This document shows, piece after piece, positions 22,414-36,984 of a stretch of 64,000 bases of DNA; the stretch's first letter is position 1; each line of letters begins with the position of its first letter. Source of the stretch: Enoplosus armatus (lineage: Eukaryota; Chordata; Actinopteri; Centrarchiformes; Enoplosidae); NCBI RefSeq assembly GCF_043641665.1, contig NC_092200.1:19923423-19987422 (forward strand), given 5' to 3'. The translations under genes were made by a program, and so were the position numbers. Under the pieces are notes generated by a model that was not told the DNA's origin, did no database searches, and saw nothing but the letters and a program-made list of their open reading frames with translations.

Positions 22414-25400
22414 CTGCAGTGATGAGGAAAGACAAAATAGAAGGACAAACACAGCGGTTACTGGTATTCCTGCCTCATTTATAGAGGAGAACGTTAACGG
22501 TTGCATTAAATTTGATTTCTATGAACTAAAAGTAGCACATGCTGGATCATAAATTACATCGACTCGTACTATGTGTGACGAGTTAATGAGCTATTATAGC
22601 TTCCACGGAGAAAAACAGCACTCACTGTCACCGTAACTTGCCCTCATGTCTCCCTCACCCCACCGACCAAGCTGTACTAAAAGCACCCCTTGAAAATTAA
22701 GTACAAACAGGGTCCACCCACATATTTATTAAAAATGTAAGACTACAAACAACCTTGATGTATTTTTGTTAAAAGTGCACTCATGCACAGCTCTGAAAGC
22801 TCAGACTCAGAGCACCGTGGTTAGGTTGCTGAAATAGCTGCAGCTCTGCAAAAGGGCTTAATGGGTGAAGACATTTCATAAAACGGGCCGATAGGTGAGC
22901 TTTTTACGTACCGGGATGTCCAGGTGGTCCCGGAGGTCCATGGTAACCTTCTCCTTTGCTGCCTTTGAGCCCTCTTGGTCCCATGTCACCTGGGGACATA
23001 ATACGTCTGCTTTCAAAAAAATAGCATTAGAGCGTCTATAAGTGAGCTGTCAGATTGAGAGCTGAGTTGTTTTACAACCTGGATCTTATTTAACCCAATT
23101 AAGTAAAGCACTTATTTGGGGTTTTGGCTAATTTATGTCCCTTATGGGCAGCTTCAGGGTTGCACACATTTATATGAAAGTTCGGTTTTGAGAGTGTGAA
23201 ACCACAGATGGCAAAATTGTAAGTAGGACACATAGTAACAAGACTAAGAGTCTACAGCCGTGCTAGTGGCTCAGTGAGACTGTACTTTGGCTCAGTGGTG
23301 CTTTGAGCTAAAAACTAAAGTCAGAATGCTAACATGCTCACAATGATCACATATGTTGATGTTTAGCGGGTATGATCTTTACAATGATCATCATCTTAGC
23401 ATGCTAATATTTGCTGATTAGCACTACAAACAAAGTACAGCTGAGGCTTCTTGGAACGTAGCTAACTTTTGCTGGTATTTGGTCATAAACCAGTAAGTAT
23501 TGAGGGTCACCAAAGTGATTAGGGTTCATCATCTGGGAACCATGCATACTTTTGTGTCAGAGATGTTGACATAAATGAACCGGATAAGTGGAAACCTTGA
23601 CCTGCTGGTGGCACTTGGTGAAAAGACAGGGGATTAAACAAAGTCAGTAAGAGTCATGCTCTGGGTGCCATGAATATGTGTGACCTACCAATCACCATGG
23701 CCATCCCTACAGCCATGCCGCTAGCGTGGCTAAACAGCTTCTGTATGCAGACAGGATACTGTTTGCATAGCGCCACCTCCCAGGATCTGAAGGAGGAAAC
23801 ATCCGTCCCTCTGTCCAGATGTAATGAGTAACCATAACCATAACTAATATCGCTGAAAACGACTCCTCCTAAACATAACTTTACAGATTGACTCTACACA
23901 GTTCGCATCCATTACATAATTGGCAACTGAAAGTGTATTCGCAGGCTGGCTTTCAGTGACCAAGAATCATGTTGTGGCAACCTCGGCTCTAATTCTTGAT
24001 CTTTACTCTCCATGTGAAATAAATGCTAATGCTGCATTCACGCTATGTCACCAGAACGAGAAGAAAAACACCCCTAATTCATGCATTATTTCAAGGTGGT
24101 TAGCCCTAGTGCTAACTTTGTAGTCACAGTGCTAGCCTTTTGTTAGGTTGCGCATTCGTAGCGGTTCGTTACCAAGCGACACCAGATACAAACAAAAATA
24201 GCTTTATTAGCCGAATCGATTGGTGGTGCATTTGCAGTCATTCTGCCAAACGTTTGTTGACATGTCTGTAGTGCTTTTCACCAAGTGGGAGATATCGTCG
24301 GTGTTTCCAATATCTCCAACTCAGAATTACAAGTCGGAGGCTGACGTGTTCGTTTTTTCCCACTCCCACTACTCGTAATTACGGTTTGAACGATACGACC
24401 TGACCGTGGCGTAAGAATTGGGAACTGAAAAGCTTAAAGAGTACTCGAGTGATTAAGTGGATAGAATCAATGCAGCAGAGGCCGGGATGTCCTCACCTTC
24501 AGTCTCTAGTGTCCCTACAGAAGCTTCAAAATGCTGGATCCCACACTTCGGACAGTCCAACTTGGTGGTTTCTTTCTGACTGGTAAATTTCCGCCTAAAT
24601 GGATGGTCGAGCTGCTATGCAAAGTTCAGTGTCTTGCTCAAGGACACTTCGACACATGGGGTTAAGGCCACCAACCCTCCCACGCAGGCTTCCTGAAAAA
24701 ACTCTAGTCTCCAAGTCCAGCGTTCAGTCTCTTCCTTCAGTGTTTTCAACCAAGCCTGACACCTCTAAAGTCGCTCCTCTCCTGACCTAAATTGTACACA
24801 GCAGTGGAGTGGTACAGTTTGGCATCTTTCACAGCTGATTAGCCGCTCCCTGTCTTGAAGTGGTGATAAATTTAAGACAGCTCACTGAGATGGGTTTGCA
24901 TTCAGCATTTGTTGTCTGTTGCTCTGCTGACTTTCACTGATGTTCACTTGTTTAATGATCTTGTTTTATGGGGTACAGTGAACATCAACACATACAATTT
25001 GTTGGTCGTTGACACTGTTTTCATTTTAATCGCTGATGAAAGCAGCGATAAATTTTGTCCCAGCTCTTGTTCAAGAAGTTGTGTTGTTATTTACTGTCTT
25101 ATTTTCATCAGAGTAAAGAGACTGGTCGAAAGATTTTTGTCACACTTGCAGACAGTAGATCAGACACCACTGGCTTAAAAGGGAGCATTAAATACAACTA
25201 GCATAAACCTGTCCTAGGGTGGTGATTATTCCCTTAACAATTCCTACATTATGGGTCATATCACCTTTAAGGCCTACAGGACCATGCAGTCCAGGAGGTC
25301 CTGGGTAACCGGGAGAACCACTCCTGCCAGGGTAGCCTGGAGTTCCCATAGAGCCTTTGGGTCCTGGTGCTCCTGGCTCGCCTGGGGCTCCCTTCACGCT

Positions 25401-28400
25401 CTGGCAGGATTCACATCTAGCTGGGGGGGCCAGGGTCTGGAGCAGTGCTGGAAGTTGATCTGCGGGCACAGCCAGAAGGTGCTGAGTAATCCAGTCGTAT
25501 ATTGAATAAATTAAATATTATATATATAATAAATATTATGTCTGCTTTCATAACAGAGTCAGACCACATAATACTGTAAGCCTAGCACAAATCCCCATAT
25601 ATATGTATCTTTACATATATGTATCTTTGTATCTTTTTGTAAGATTCTCAGGATTTCTGCTGTTACAGTAGGTGCCATGTCACTGAATTGAAGCGGTAGC
25701 CAATCAGGAGCCTGTTTGCTCCAGAGATATTGGGTGCTTTCCATTCAGCTAATTATGCTCCCTCCCATTCTTTCCTTTCCTCCAGCCCATGACCTTGAAA
25801 TTGATGAAGGTTGAACATCATGGAGGATGTTCCAATTAGAGCTACAGCCATAAATTGGCCAATATACAGTATAAACTGAAATGGAGTGGAGCAGGAATGA
25901 GTCCTAAATCCCAGATTTAGCATTTTTACACTTCCGGTTCCCTCGTCTTGAAGTCAATGGGTTTGTTGAATGGGTTTTTTGGTTAGATGCCTGATATAAG
26001 GCGTAAAAAAGGCGGTTGCTAACAAGTGGCTAAATGAGACTACAGTGGTTGCCGCGGACATTAACGTCTATCTGTCTATATATCTATATCTTCCATATAT
26101 TCTATATATATATAAAGTTAAGCCTAGTGGTGGTGACGCTGAAGTGGTGTACTTTGTTTATAGCCTAACGATTCCATTTACGCTTCAAAAATCCTAAAAG
26201 TGGTGTTCATTAGTGAAGATTGTCTTGCTGAACAAAACGTGTGAGCATCATAAACTTTTGTTTTGCCACAGAGCTTATTTTCTGCAATAATCCAAAATCC
26301 CATGGAAAAATCCCATTGGCTTTTTGTCGAGGGAACCAGGGGTGATGCTAACTTCCGGGTTTGCCTACAAAAATACGTCAACCCTGCAACACTCTATTTG
26401 TAGCATCACTGCAAATTGTGCAAACTACCTGGAGGGACAGGAATAACAGTACCAACTGCAATGTCATTCTTGTGTTGACAATGTGTTGTTTGATTTGTTT
26501 TCAAGCAAGTAAAAATGATTAGATTAATCAGAATGGAAATTCAGACAAAGGCCTTTATTTTACTTTACCATGTTCATCTTTGTCATCCACGGCAGCATAG
26601 TCTCATAATATCCAGCCTTAGTTAAAACGGGTCACTTGTTGTACCTGTAGCCATCCACAAACCAGTTATAGATTTTGATTGCCTACTGGTGTTCAGTCAC
26701 AGTCATCGATGCTGGCAACAGTTCTAATCAGTTGTGGAGCAACAGGCAGAATCAATGTGCATCAAGCATCAGGTGTTTTTCTTTAAATCTGCATATATCA
26801 CTATACTGTAATGGAACAAAATGACTACTTGTCATGTGAAAGAGGTTTCTTGCAGATACCATTATCACCAAGTCTACAGTTTCTCTGTGTCTGTTGAATC
26901 TGTAAAGATTCATAAGGTATGAGGCATTTTGCTTGATTTGCTTTAGGATAAAGGCCCAAAATGTCAAAGACTAAAACAGTCAGATTCTTATTACAGATTC
27001 TAAATTACAATATAATATAATACTGAAACTCTCCATTATATGTTGGGTTATTTAACATCACCTACACTGGTCACCAGATTCCCTAGTTTGTTATAATCAA
27101 TGTGCAACTCTAACTGTGAAACAACTGTTAGCAGCATTTTGTGTGTGTTGGGAGGGACTTTCATACTCTGGCTCTCAGCAAAGTGACATGCAATCAGATA
27201 CTTACTGCGCAGAACATCAGTGCAGAGCTTTAGAAGATGTTCTTCTGAGGGAGGCTTGCCCTGCAACACATTATTACACCTCAGCTGAATCAACTCTGGG
27301 ACTGGGAAAACACGCTCAATTTGTGATTGAGTAGGCTTGCAGATTTGCGTTCTGTCTTCACATCGCCCACACACACACTGACAGCTGCACCCCCATTACT
27401 CCCAAGCACAGCTCCCCCAACCAAGGCAGGAAATCGCCTGCCCTTTTTTCTTTTTCCTTTTTTTTTTCCTAATCTGCTCAGAGGACATTGTCAGGAGGAG
27501 GTTCACTCACAGGTTTCCCAGGATATCCTGGTTGGCCTGGTTGGCCCGGCAACCCGTCCTGGCCAGGAAATCCCCTGGGACCAACAGAACCCATGTGGCC
27601 CACGTCCCCTTTCTTTCCTTCAGGCCCCCTGGAGCCTACGTCACCTGTCACTCCTTTCTGGGAAAGCAGGAGGGACAACAGAAAATCTCACATTACACAA
27701 GAAATGAAAGGTGAAACTGAGGCTCATTTTGCATTAAATGACTAAATAATTGCATACATAAGGATCAATAGACCATTCGCTAAACCCCTAAACATTGCTT
27801 AACAACCGTAACTAGGCACGGCAGGTTGGTCAAGCTTCGCTGTAGTGAGAGATGCTCAGTATTTGAGTGTTGCGGGTTGTTTTATACAATAGCACCTTCA
27901 GACCACGGCAAATTCCGGCAAATTCCTTGAATGTATGTTACTTGGCAATAAACAGTTTCTGATTCTGATTCTGTTGTCTTTCCAAAACCAAAAATACAAG
28001 AGCAAAAATGTAAGAAATGGATGAACAGTGTGTTTGTCTGCTCCAATGTACATTGACATGTCTGGCTAACTAGCTCACTAGCTACTAAAGTTGTGTTCTG
28101 TGTTACTACCAAGGCCAAGGAGGATATCATTAACTAACTAGGTTACATTCGTTTTGTGAGGGTACAGTGAGTGCTTTCACTGTGTGGGAGCTGGTCCTGG
28201 ACGCTAACAGTTTAGGGTTTAGGCTAACTGCTCGAGAACAAAATAACGGTCTGATCTTATATCTTATACTCATAATATTTGTAATGCGAGGACTAACCAT
28301 GTAGCCAAGTGCATATTCAAGACTCATTTTACAGGGGTCTCGTTTTAGAGGTCCCATATTATGCTCATTTCCAGCTCTATATTTTTTATTCTGGGACTCC

Positions 28401-31400
28401 ACTAGAGTAGCTTTGCATTATTCACAGCTTAAAAAAAGTCCTTATTTATCTTCTCCTGGCCCTTTATGCAGCCCCTCAGTTCACCCTCTGTCTGAAACAA
28501 GCCGTTTGAGACAAAAACTTGAAGAGTAGTCTAGCAGTAATAGTAGACTGGTCCTGTAACTTAGACAGACTGAGCGGGTGGATGAGCGTGTCCATCTACT
28601 TCATGGGTGGTGCTGTGCCTGGATCAGATGACCTGCTGGGGGGTGTGGCTGAGTGCGTTGACTGTATAGTTGCGACATCACAACCTTACGGAAGTCCTGA
28701 AGGCTCGTTTAAAAGCACAGTTTCTGAATACGGGCTGTGTTTCATTTCTCCGTGGACTGAGCGTTTTGATACTTTCACAGTATTTATACAGCACCTAGAC
28801 CTGCTTTATAACCAAACAAGACATGGAGATCTCACGTTCTACAATATGGGACCTTTAAAACCAGTCATAAACTAAAAGACAGCACTTCAAGCCAACTCAT
28901 GGAGCTAAGTTAGCTTAAAGAGCTAGATGGCAACAGCTGGTAGAATCTGCCAGCGTCAAAGTTGTCATTTCAGCCGGCAAAAATCTCCAGCTAGAAATGA
29001 GAAGCCGCTTTTATGTACCTCTGTCTTAAAACAAGCACCCATTGCTTCAAAAATGACACAAAAAATATGCCAGAATGGCATAGCAACAGTAACTAAGGGG
29101 GCAGGATTAGGAAATAGTCAATTATACACAGCTTTAAAGTGTTCTACTCTTTCACAGTTTTTTGTAAGTGATCAAAAAGCATGCTAATACAGTGTGGACC
29201 TGTATTAAATGATATCCTACAAATAGTACAGCACTTGCACAACTGAGGGAGGCTATATCTCCATAAATTGTGATTCTGTAGACAGTACAGTAAGTGTTTG
29301 ATATTTCAGATGTGTGCGCCTTTTGAAAAGAGGGCTTTTGTGATGTATATTTTTGCCCAGGGGGCCAGATTTCCCCAGGCCTGGAGGTATTGGCTCCGTA
29401 CGTCTTCTATAGCAGCCGTGCAGGCTTGACAGGGCTTCTCACTGCGGTGCAGAATAAGACAGAATGGATTATATCTAATACCGCAAAGTCTAATTCGACA
29501 AACCTCTCCTTTCCTTCCCCTGGGTCCCACTTCGCCCTGATGGAAGAAAGAAAAGACAGCGGGAAGGGTGTGGAGAGAAAGAGAAGAGGGAGAAATAGAG
29601 AGAGACAGTTAGAAACTTCTGCTTACATATCAAAGGCTGAGTTAGTATGTCAGAGGAGCTCTGCTCGCTGCTCTGCATTGCTGATGCAGAGACGCAAGCA
29701 GGTCTTTTCTGTCAAAACCGGTGGCTTACAAAACATCTTAGATTGGTTATTGTAATGCATTCTCTAAAGCTTTTTCTTTGTTGCTCCTTGTTGTAATGGG
29801 ATGAAAAATGCATCTGCGGATCTGTTAGTCCTTTAAAAACACCATCCAGTGTTAACACCAATTGTGTAAGGCTTTTTGTAGAAGTAAATATCCGAGGCGC
29901 TGGGTGTGTTCTGTTTCCTTTTTTCCATCCATATGTTCTCCTTTTCTAGTAAGTGATTTCATGATTTCCATCCTAGTGCTGTAGAATATGAATAAAGCAG
30001 TGTGTTCCTCAGTCTGCTTTGAGGAAGTGCTGTCATCAGAAGTACTTTTTAAGGCCTTTTGGTGACCCTGCTCCAATGATGACCACTGCTCAGAGACTCA
30101 AAAGACGCTCAGTCGTGCAACAAAGCATCAGCAACAACCAATAACTGGCCATTTGGAGCTCAGTATGGAAACCACATGCTCAACATGAACACGCTCGCAA
30201 GCTGCAGGCTCTTGAGGGATGAGCCCACCTGCCTCTTTGTGTCACATGTAAACTCACTGTAAACAACTAAGCATCTGGTAAGTATCTAACCAAAAGCCCA
30301 TTCAAAAAACCCAGTGACTTCGAGATGAGGGAACAGGAAGTGTAAAAAATTTCCGGGTTTTAGGGCTCATTCCTGCAGCGCTCTATTGTGTATGTAGTTG
30401 AATTTTTTTTGTTTCTGGCCACGGTCCTGTGCTAATGTATGTGATCTGCTAAGTGCCACAACTTCAAAGATCAATTTCCTTCCATGTCATAGTATACGTA
30501 TATCATTAAAATCAACTGTCAGCCTTCAACATAGAGGTGCTCAGAATCACAAAACGTTTGAATATTAATATCCCGAGCAAACTCAGTCTGCTGATGATGA
30601 CTGCGTGACCTTGAGACGAGATTGTTTCGTCAACTAAAGAAAAAACATATGGGAAAATGAAATGTGGGCCTTCGGATGCTGCGCTGTGCAATGCAATTCG
30701 CCCTGAACGCTGCATTACTGCCCAGCAGAAGATGTAGTGGTAATGAGGAAGGAAACCAGGAAAACAGAACACAACCCCTCCTCAACTGCAGTGCAGAGTC
30801 ATATTTATTTTACCCAGTAGGAATTGGGAACTTTGTCTGAAGACAAAAATATGTCATATTCTTTTCAGCAGTGACACACTTGTGATTCACGGCTGATGCA
30901 TTTAGCCTTGAGAGCGTGGCACACGGAGGCTGGGCTGCTCTCAACACTATGGAACTACAGAGTGTGAGCATTAAGCTGCACACTGAGAAATGCAATCGTT
31001 TTCTCTGTCTCAAGTGTCACAGACAGGACTACACGACTCTGTCTCCACATGATGCAATGTAGCTAAGCTGTGCACACACATACACACACACGTCTGACTG
31101 GATTCATTGTCTAAATGATCCCATCTAGGGATGTGAAGATCGATGCCTCAGTAATCGATACTCACTGATCAATCCTTAAATGCTACTCATTTGGTATTGT
31201 TCCCATTAAAAGGCATCAATATCAAAGCTTGGCCCGAAAGCTGGAAATTGCAGATCACACAGCAGTTCATATCATTATGTTTGTGCATTAACAATTATTG
31301 ATGAGGGTGATGAGCTCAACATGCATAAACACCTTAAATCAATTATGCCAATCTGCCTCTCTCACCTCATGAAACCTTGTTGCCAAGATCAAATTATTCC

Positions 31401-34400
31401 TCACTGCCAACAATTTGAAAATATTTCCCATTTATTATTAGAATATTTGCTATTATTATTATTATAGTAAAAATCTTTACCTTGCAACTGCAACTGATAC
31501 AAGCTGCAAGAGCTTTATGAACAGAGAATATATGACGCTGAACCTCGTTCTTTTGGCCGCAGTGTTTCACAATTATATCTAAAACTTTACTGATTTCTTC
31601 TTAATTTCGGTTGGGTTAGGGATTCTGTTTATAGTATCTTCTCATGAATCTTATATTAATAATAATTATTTATGAAGAATTTTCTTTGAGTTTCCTGCTC
31701 CTTCATTTGTTCCCTCATTTGAGGAGCAGCTCGACATTTTGAGAAAAAATATATAATTGTTTGTTCGCTTCCTTGCCGAGAGGTTAATGAGAAGATACGG
31801 TAGTTGGTTAGCTTAGCTTAGCACAGCTGGCCTGGCTCGGCCCGAAGGTAACAACCATAGAATGTATAAAAGAAGTGGATGTAGCCACCGTGACGTCACC
31901 CATCGGTTTGTGGAGTACCGTTTTGAAGCCTCCAGTTTGGCATTTTGTTTTTTTGGAACCAGAAGTGACCATATTTGGACGAGAGGGTGGAGCTAGGGAT
32001 CTGAGAATCCAAAGACAATATGCATACCTGCAACCTGACTGCTTCTTTTTGCAACCAGTGAAGTCGCCCCCAGCTGGCCATTAGAAAGAATGCAGGTTTA
32101 AGGCACTTCCGTATTGGCTTCACTTCTTTGATCTGGAGGTTGATGCTTGATAACAACATCTGCATACCAACACCTAATTAACTAATTTACACGTTAGATG
32201 GCGAGCTAATAGTTAATAAAGCTAGCTGGGAACATGCAAGCGTCAGTAAGTCAGAAGACACTTTGACGTGTGACGCTAGGAAAAGCACAGGAGTGAATAA
32301 TCAAACGAATGATGGCTGAATTTGATGTAGCTGCTTCAGTTTCAGGGTCCTGGTGTCGTGCGTGCTGGCTCACTGTCACTGTTGTGGCTTACTGGGACAC
32401 TTGAATACAACAAAGTGTGTGAAATACAGGGAATGATGGTGGGACCACCTGCCTGTCTCTGACCAGCATTCATTGTCAGATTTGTTTGCCTGTTCAGAAT
32501 CCTTTCAAGTTGCCAACTGTAAGTCTGTTAGATGGATGTAATTCAGAGGGTCCTCTTCACTGTTGGCAAGATTCTGAACCATGACACTGCAACCCTCATG
32601 TGGTTGTTCTGAGGTTGAGCCTAAACACTAAAAGGGGGCCATGGCTTTGCCATGAGGGCCCTGAGGCTCCGGAACAACTCTCTTAAACAGATTAGCTAGG
32701 CTAAGTGAGTTACCTCGCTCTGTGTCCCTGCTGAAAGTTTACTTTTTCTGACCACATTTTATTTGATTTTAAGATTTTATATTATTGTCTGGAGCTTCCG
32801 TGCTGTTTTATTCTCTCATTTTTATTTTGTCTCTTCTCATTTAGTCTGTTTTTCCCTTTAATTTCATCCTACTGCTGTTTTCTGTTTAGTCTTTTATTGC
32901 ACTTTTTTGTGTTTTCATATGCTGTCTGATTTTAATCTTGTAAAGCACATTGTAAAGTCACATTCAGAGAGGTGTTATATTAGTAGAGTTTATTATTATC
33001 ATATTTATTTTGTGATGAAGCTTTTATGGTGACTTGTATGAGGGGATTTATGATATTAACTAAAGACAGACTTAAAAAAAATAAAACTCCAACTCCAAGT
33101 TCCAACCCCAAATTAGCTCCTTGTGAACGAGGCCTGGCCAAGATATTCTTCCTCATCCTCATGTCCTTGTGGGGACATAACTGCACGCTCACACAAACAC
33201 ACATATTTAAAACCCAGTCTCCCTGCTAAACCTACAGAAACATAAGCTCCGCTGCCACCCAGTGGAAGCAGAATGACTGTACACTCACAGGTACACCAGG
33301 AGTCCCAGAATCTCCATCTCTGCCTTGCTCCCCCTGCAAAGAGACACATCATGATTAACTGAAGGTTTGTATAACTTTGTTTACAAGAATATGTGCTGGT
33401 ATGGCTTCTTGTGGTGTGCGTGTGCAAGAGTGAGGGTGAATGTGTGCAATAACGGGTGTGTCGATTTAAGTGTGTGCTGGTCCATGTCTTCATTCTGTCT
33501 GTGCGTGTGTGTGTGTGAGTGGAGAAAAGGTCATGATTACCACTAGCAGCCAATAAGAGAAACCCAGGGAGAGAGGGGATAGGAATTGGCGAGTGGTGAC
33601 CTTTAACAAACCTGACTTTTTATCTCGTGTGTGGCTTTCCAAACACATCCTGCAGCACTGGTAACACACTGCTGCTCTGGGCTTTCACATTGTAACACAC
33701 TGCTGCGCTCACACTATAATACACTGCTGCTCTCACATTGTAACACACTGCTGCGCTCACACTATAATACACTGCTGCTCTCACATTGTAACACACTGCT
33801 GCACTCACACTGTAACACAATGCTGCTCTCACACTGTAACACTCTGCTGCTCTCACACTGTAACATACTGCTGCTCTCACACTGTAACACACTGCTGCAC
33901 TAGGCTCTCACACTGTAACACTCTGCTGCTCTCACACTGCTGCTCTCACACTGTAACACACTGCTGCACTAGGCTCTCACACTGTAACACACTGCTGCAC
34001 TAGGCTCTCACACTGTAACATACTGCTGCTCTCACACTGTAACACACTGCTGCTCTGGGCTCTCACACTGTAACACTCTGCTGCTCTGGGCACTCACACT
34101 GTAACACACTGTTGCTCTGGGCTCTCACACTGTAACACTCTGCTGCTCTGGGCTCTCACACTGTAACACACTGCTGCTCTGGGCTCTTTTTTAACTGCAG
34201 CACACTCAATGCACAATGTTCACGTACAGGTGTGACTGTATTCACAGTGAATGAAATGATTCCATCAGTTTAGATTGGTTTCTTATGCTTAGTAGAAGAT
34301 ATTGGAGCCCAGTTAAACATCCCACACATCATGATTACCACTAAGAGGCTGAGGCAAATAATTGCAACGTAACCCCATAAAATAAAAGCAATACTGCTGA

Positions 34401-36948
34401 ATCACTAAAACAGTTGCTGCCTACAACTTGAGCTGCTGAGAGTTTAGAGACGGATGTTTCCAACTCCTGAACAAGTAACATTGGCTGGACCAGCTACTCA
34501 TAGCAAATGACAATCTGGAGCTGGGCCATAGCTATTGTTAATGACACTAAGCACATGCCCTCTGTGTTGTTACTGGGACTTTACATTCTACAATTACACA
34601 TTACACGTGGTGGGATTTATATGGCTGCATCTGATATTCTTTAGAGTCAATATCTTTAGATGATCATATTCCATTCCTGGCACCGTGGACTGTTTGAAGC
34701 CATTTAGACCATTACTCAGGGAGCAAACAGTTAAATGAATAAATATCATGTGAAAAAAAATAGCAGGTTCTTTGTTTTTTGTTTTTTTTCTTTTTCTGGT
34801 GTCTAGTCAGTTCTTTTGCAGGTGGAGGAATTCATGACGTCAGCGTTTCCAAAACCCTGGCTACCCCCTTTAACAGGAACTCTGTCCAACCAGAGAGAAA
34901 TGCAGTGGAAACACACAGGTCAATACAGCTGTAACAGGACCACAAAAGATAATTGTTACAACAAGTCAAGTGTCATCATGTGCTGTCTTCCACATTTCCT
35001 CATGAAATTAGGTATTATTTGGTTTTATTTATATATACTGTATATGTACACAAATAAATGTATGTGTTTTAAAAGACATTTATATATACTCAGTAGATTT
35101 TGTTTGTATGTCATGGCAGGACAAAAGGACTCATTGCACAAGCTCAGGGGAGAATGAGGTGCACATTCCTGCTGACAGTTATATGCTATGAAAGCAATGA
35201 GGCGGTAAAAGACAGGGTAGAGGAAGACTGCTAACCGATGTAAACAATTTTGGCTCCACGAAATCCACAAAGTCAGCTTCCTTGATGATACAAGGTAGGA
35301 AATGCATTTAACAGGTTTGTTCGACCTCAAGGACACACACAGTGTATGTTGGTGAGAAACACTGAACATAAACGTGTTTGTTTAAAATACAATCCACAGG
35401 ACTCGTTGAAGGCCACCAGGTCAAAGACCTGAAAACTTCTTCATTTGACGCCTCCTAGTGGTAGCACCCCCCCCCCCTCCCATGCTGATCCAACCCAGGG
35501 ACTCTGAGTTCAATGAACACGCGGACTGCATATATTTTCCCAAATTATCTTGCATTTCAATGACACCACTTTCTTTAACCTGGAGCCACAGTGTTTAAAG
35601 AGGACCTATTATGCTTTTCCTTATTTTCTGTCATATATATATAATGTTACAATGTCGGATATTCATACTAAACGTTGCCAAAGTTGCCAAATAATGAGGT
35701 AAACATATTTAAAAGTAATTTCTGTGAGCCAAAAGCTCAGGCTTCAGACTGCTCTGAACGCTCCGTTTCAGTTTTTTCAACCGTCGTGTCTATCTGATGT
35801 CAGATAGGCACAGATGTCCTTATACGGTATCTCTGCTCCAGGCACAGACCGGAGGTTTATGTTTATGTCAACGTTGCCTGGTAACTTCTAAGACTTGTGG
35901 AACTTGGCCCGCCAATCAGAAGAAAGTGGGCCTTTGGGGGGGGGGCATGCAAATCATGCAAAGCTACTCTAGTGGAATCCCAAAATGAAAGTATGGAGCT
36001 GGAAATGAGCATAATAGGTCCCCTTTAATCAGGGCCATTGTATAGTGTTATACACTACATATGGCATTATATAGTATTGGATTCAAGAAAAAGTACCTGG
36101 TATCCATTAGGGCCTGCCTCTCCTCTCTCCCCCTAAAGATACAATGCAGAACATTAGAAAGTGTCCACCTTACAGGTGTTTCAGGTGTTTCTTTTGATAC
36201 TGACAGTGTAACATCTAAATAATGAAAGGCTGAATGCAGAATTGTAACAGTAAAACAGCAATGTCCATCAATGTCCTGCTGACAACATACTGTACAGAAA
36301 ACAAAATACAGCATGTTAACAGGCTGATCCGGATTAAGATTGTTTATACCGTATTAATATGCCTGGCGTACTGCTTTTGAAGTGTGAAGGACGACCTTCA
36401 GCACTATTAGAATTAATCATGTCATCTAAGCAAAACATGAATAATACATTAACAAGTATGTATTATGTTAAGTTCTCAACACTTCTACAGTAAAACATGT
36501 AAATGACAAACAAAGCTATAAATCATTCATAAAGTGTCGCCTCTGTTGCCAGTAGACTTCACAGAGTCCAAACCAAACCGTGCAGGTCTTCTTATCTTCT
36601 ATCTTATTTTGATCATGCATGTTATTATATGAATTGCCTCTCACCTTGTGACCTTTGAACCCCGGCAGCCCTGTGGCAGCCGGCAGCCCTGGAGAACCTG
36701 GCTCCCCCGTTGAGCCCTGCAGAGGTAAAAGTAGTATCAATGTTTGGAAATCAACGGATGGCACTGAAGAAAAGAAGCGGCTCATATGATGTGGTATTCC
36801 TCAACCTGATCATTTATTTTGCACTAGACGGGAAAATCGTTGTAACTGTCTTTGTTTGAAATCCAGCAAGGGACCACGGAAAATAAGAGAAAATATTAAC
36901 AAATGGTCAAAAACATAAAACTTGAGCAGTTTCCAGGTGTGTGTGTGT

Positions 36949-36984
<36 letters not shown>

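Larger units (their letters stand above)
27658..29503 (-). other. Collagen intron w18-w19, repeat-bearing
   Basis: It holds the short L2 end (27887-27974) and TTAA-MITE copy 3 (28347-28858). A Gly-rich look at 29340-29375 was considered and rejected as an exon. Confidence 0.6.
29537..33288 (-). other. Collagen intron w17-w18, repeat-bearing
   Basis: A 3.75-kb intron. It contains the partial 0.45-kb repeat (30270-30395), a teleost repeat around 31728-32090, and a LINE 3' end (32620-33005). A stretch near 31131-31170 (GGGATGTGAAGATCGATGCC) may be a hAT-like end. Confidence 0.55.
33334..36096 (-). other. Collagen intron w16-w17, with minisatellite and MITE
   Basis: It holds GT-rich runs near 33410-33520, the minisatellite 33645-34195 and TTAA-MITE copy 2 (35599-36024). 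No exon-like sequence. Confidence 0.6.

Noticed and set aside
23255..23680. Possible regulatory or coding conservation in the GCTAACATG block
   Set aside because: The same phrases recur in inverse orientation at 60265-60790, so it is an interspersed repeat.
25251..25505. Plus-strand frames over collagen exons (also 22220-22552 and 27327-27745)
   Set aside because: Antisense shadows of Gly-X-Y exons; the minus-strand frame has the splice sites and collagen motifs.
29340..29400. Possible extra collagen exon (GKSGPLGK on the minus strand)
   Set aside because: Only three triplets are in register, there is no donor after a whole number of triplets, and w18 joins w19 correctly without it.
33620..33903. 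Open frames on both strands with repeating YSVRAAV or SHCNTLL patterns
   Set aside because: They are translations of the minisatellite; the protein repeat simply mirrors the DNA unit.
33645..34195. CRISPR-like array
   Set aside because: The repeats are head-to-tail without unique spacers, in a vertebrate intron; it is a minisatellite.
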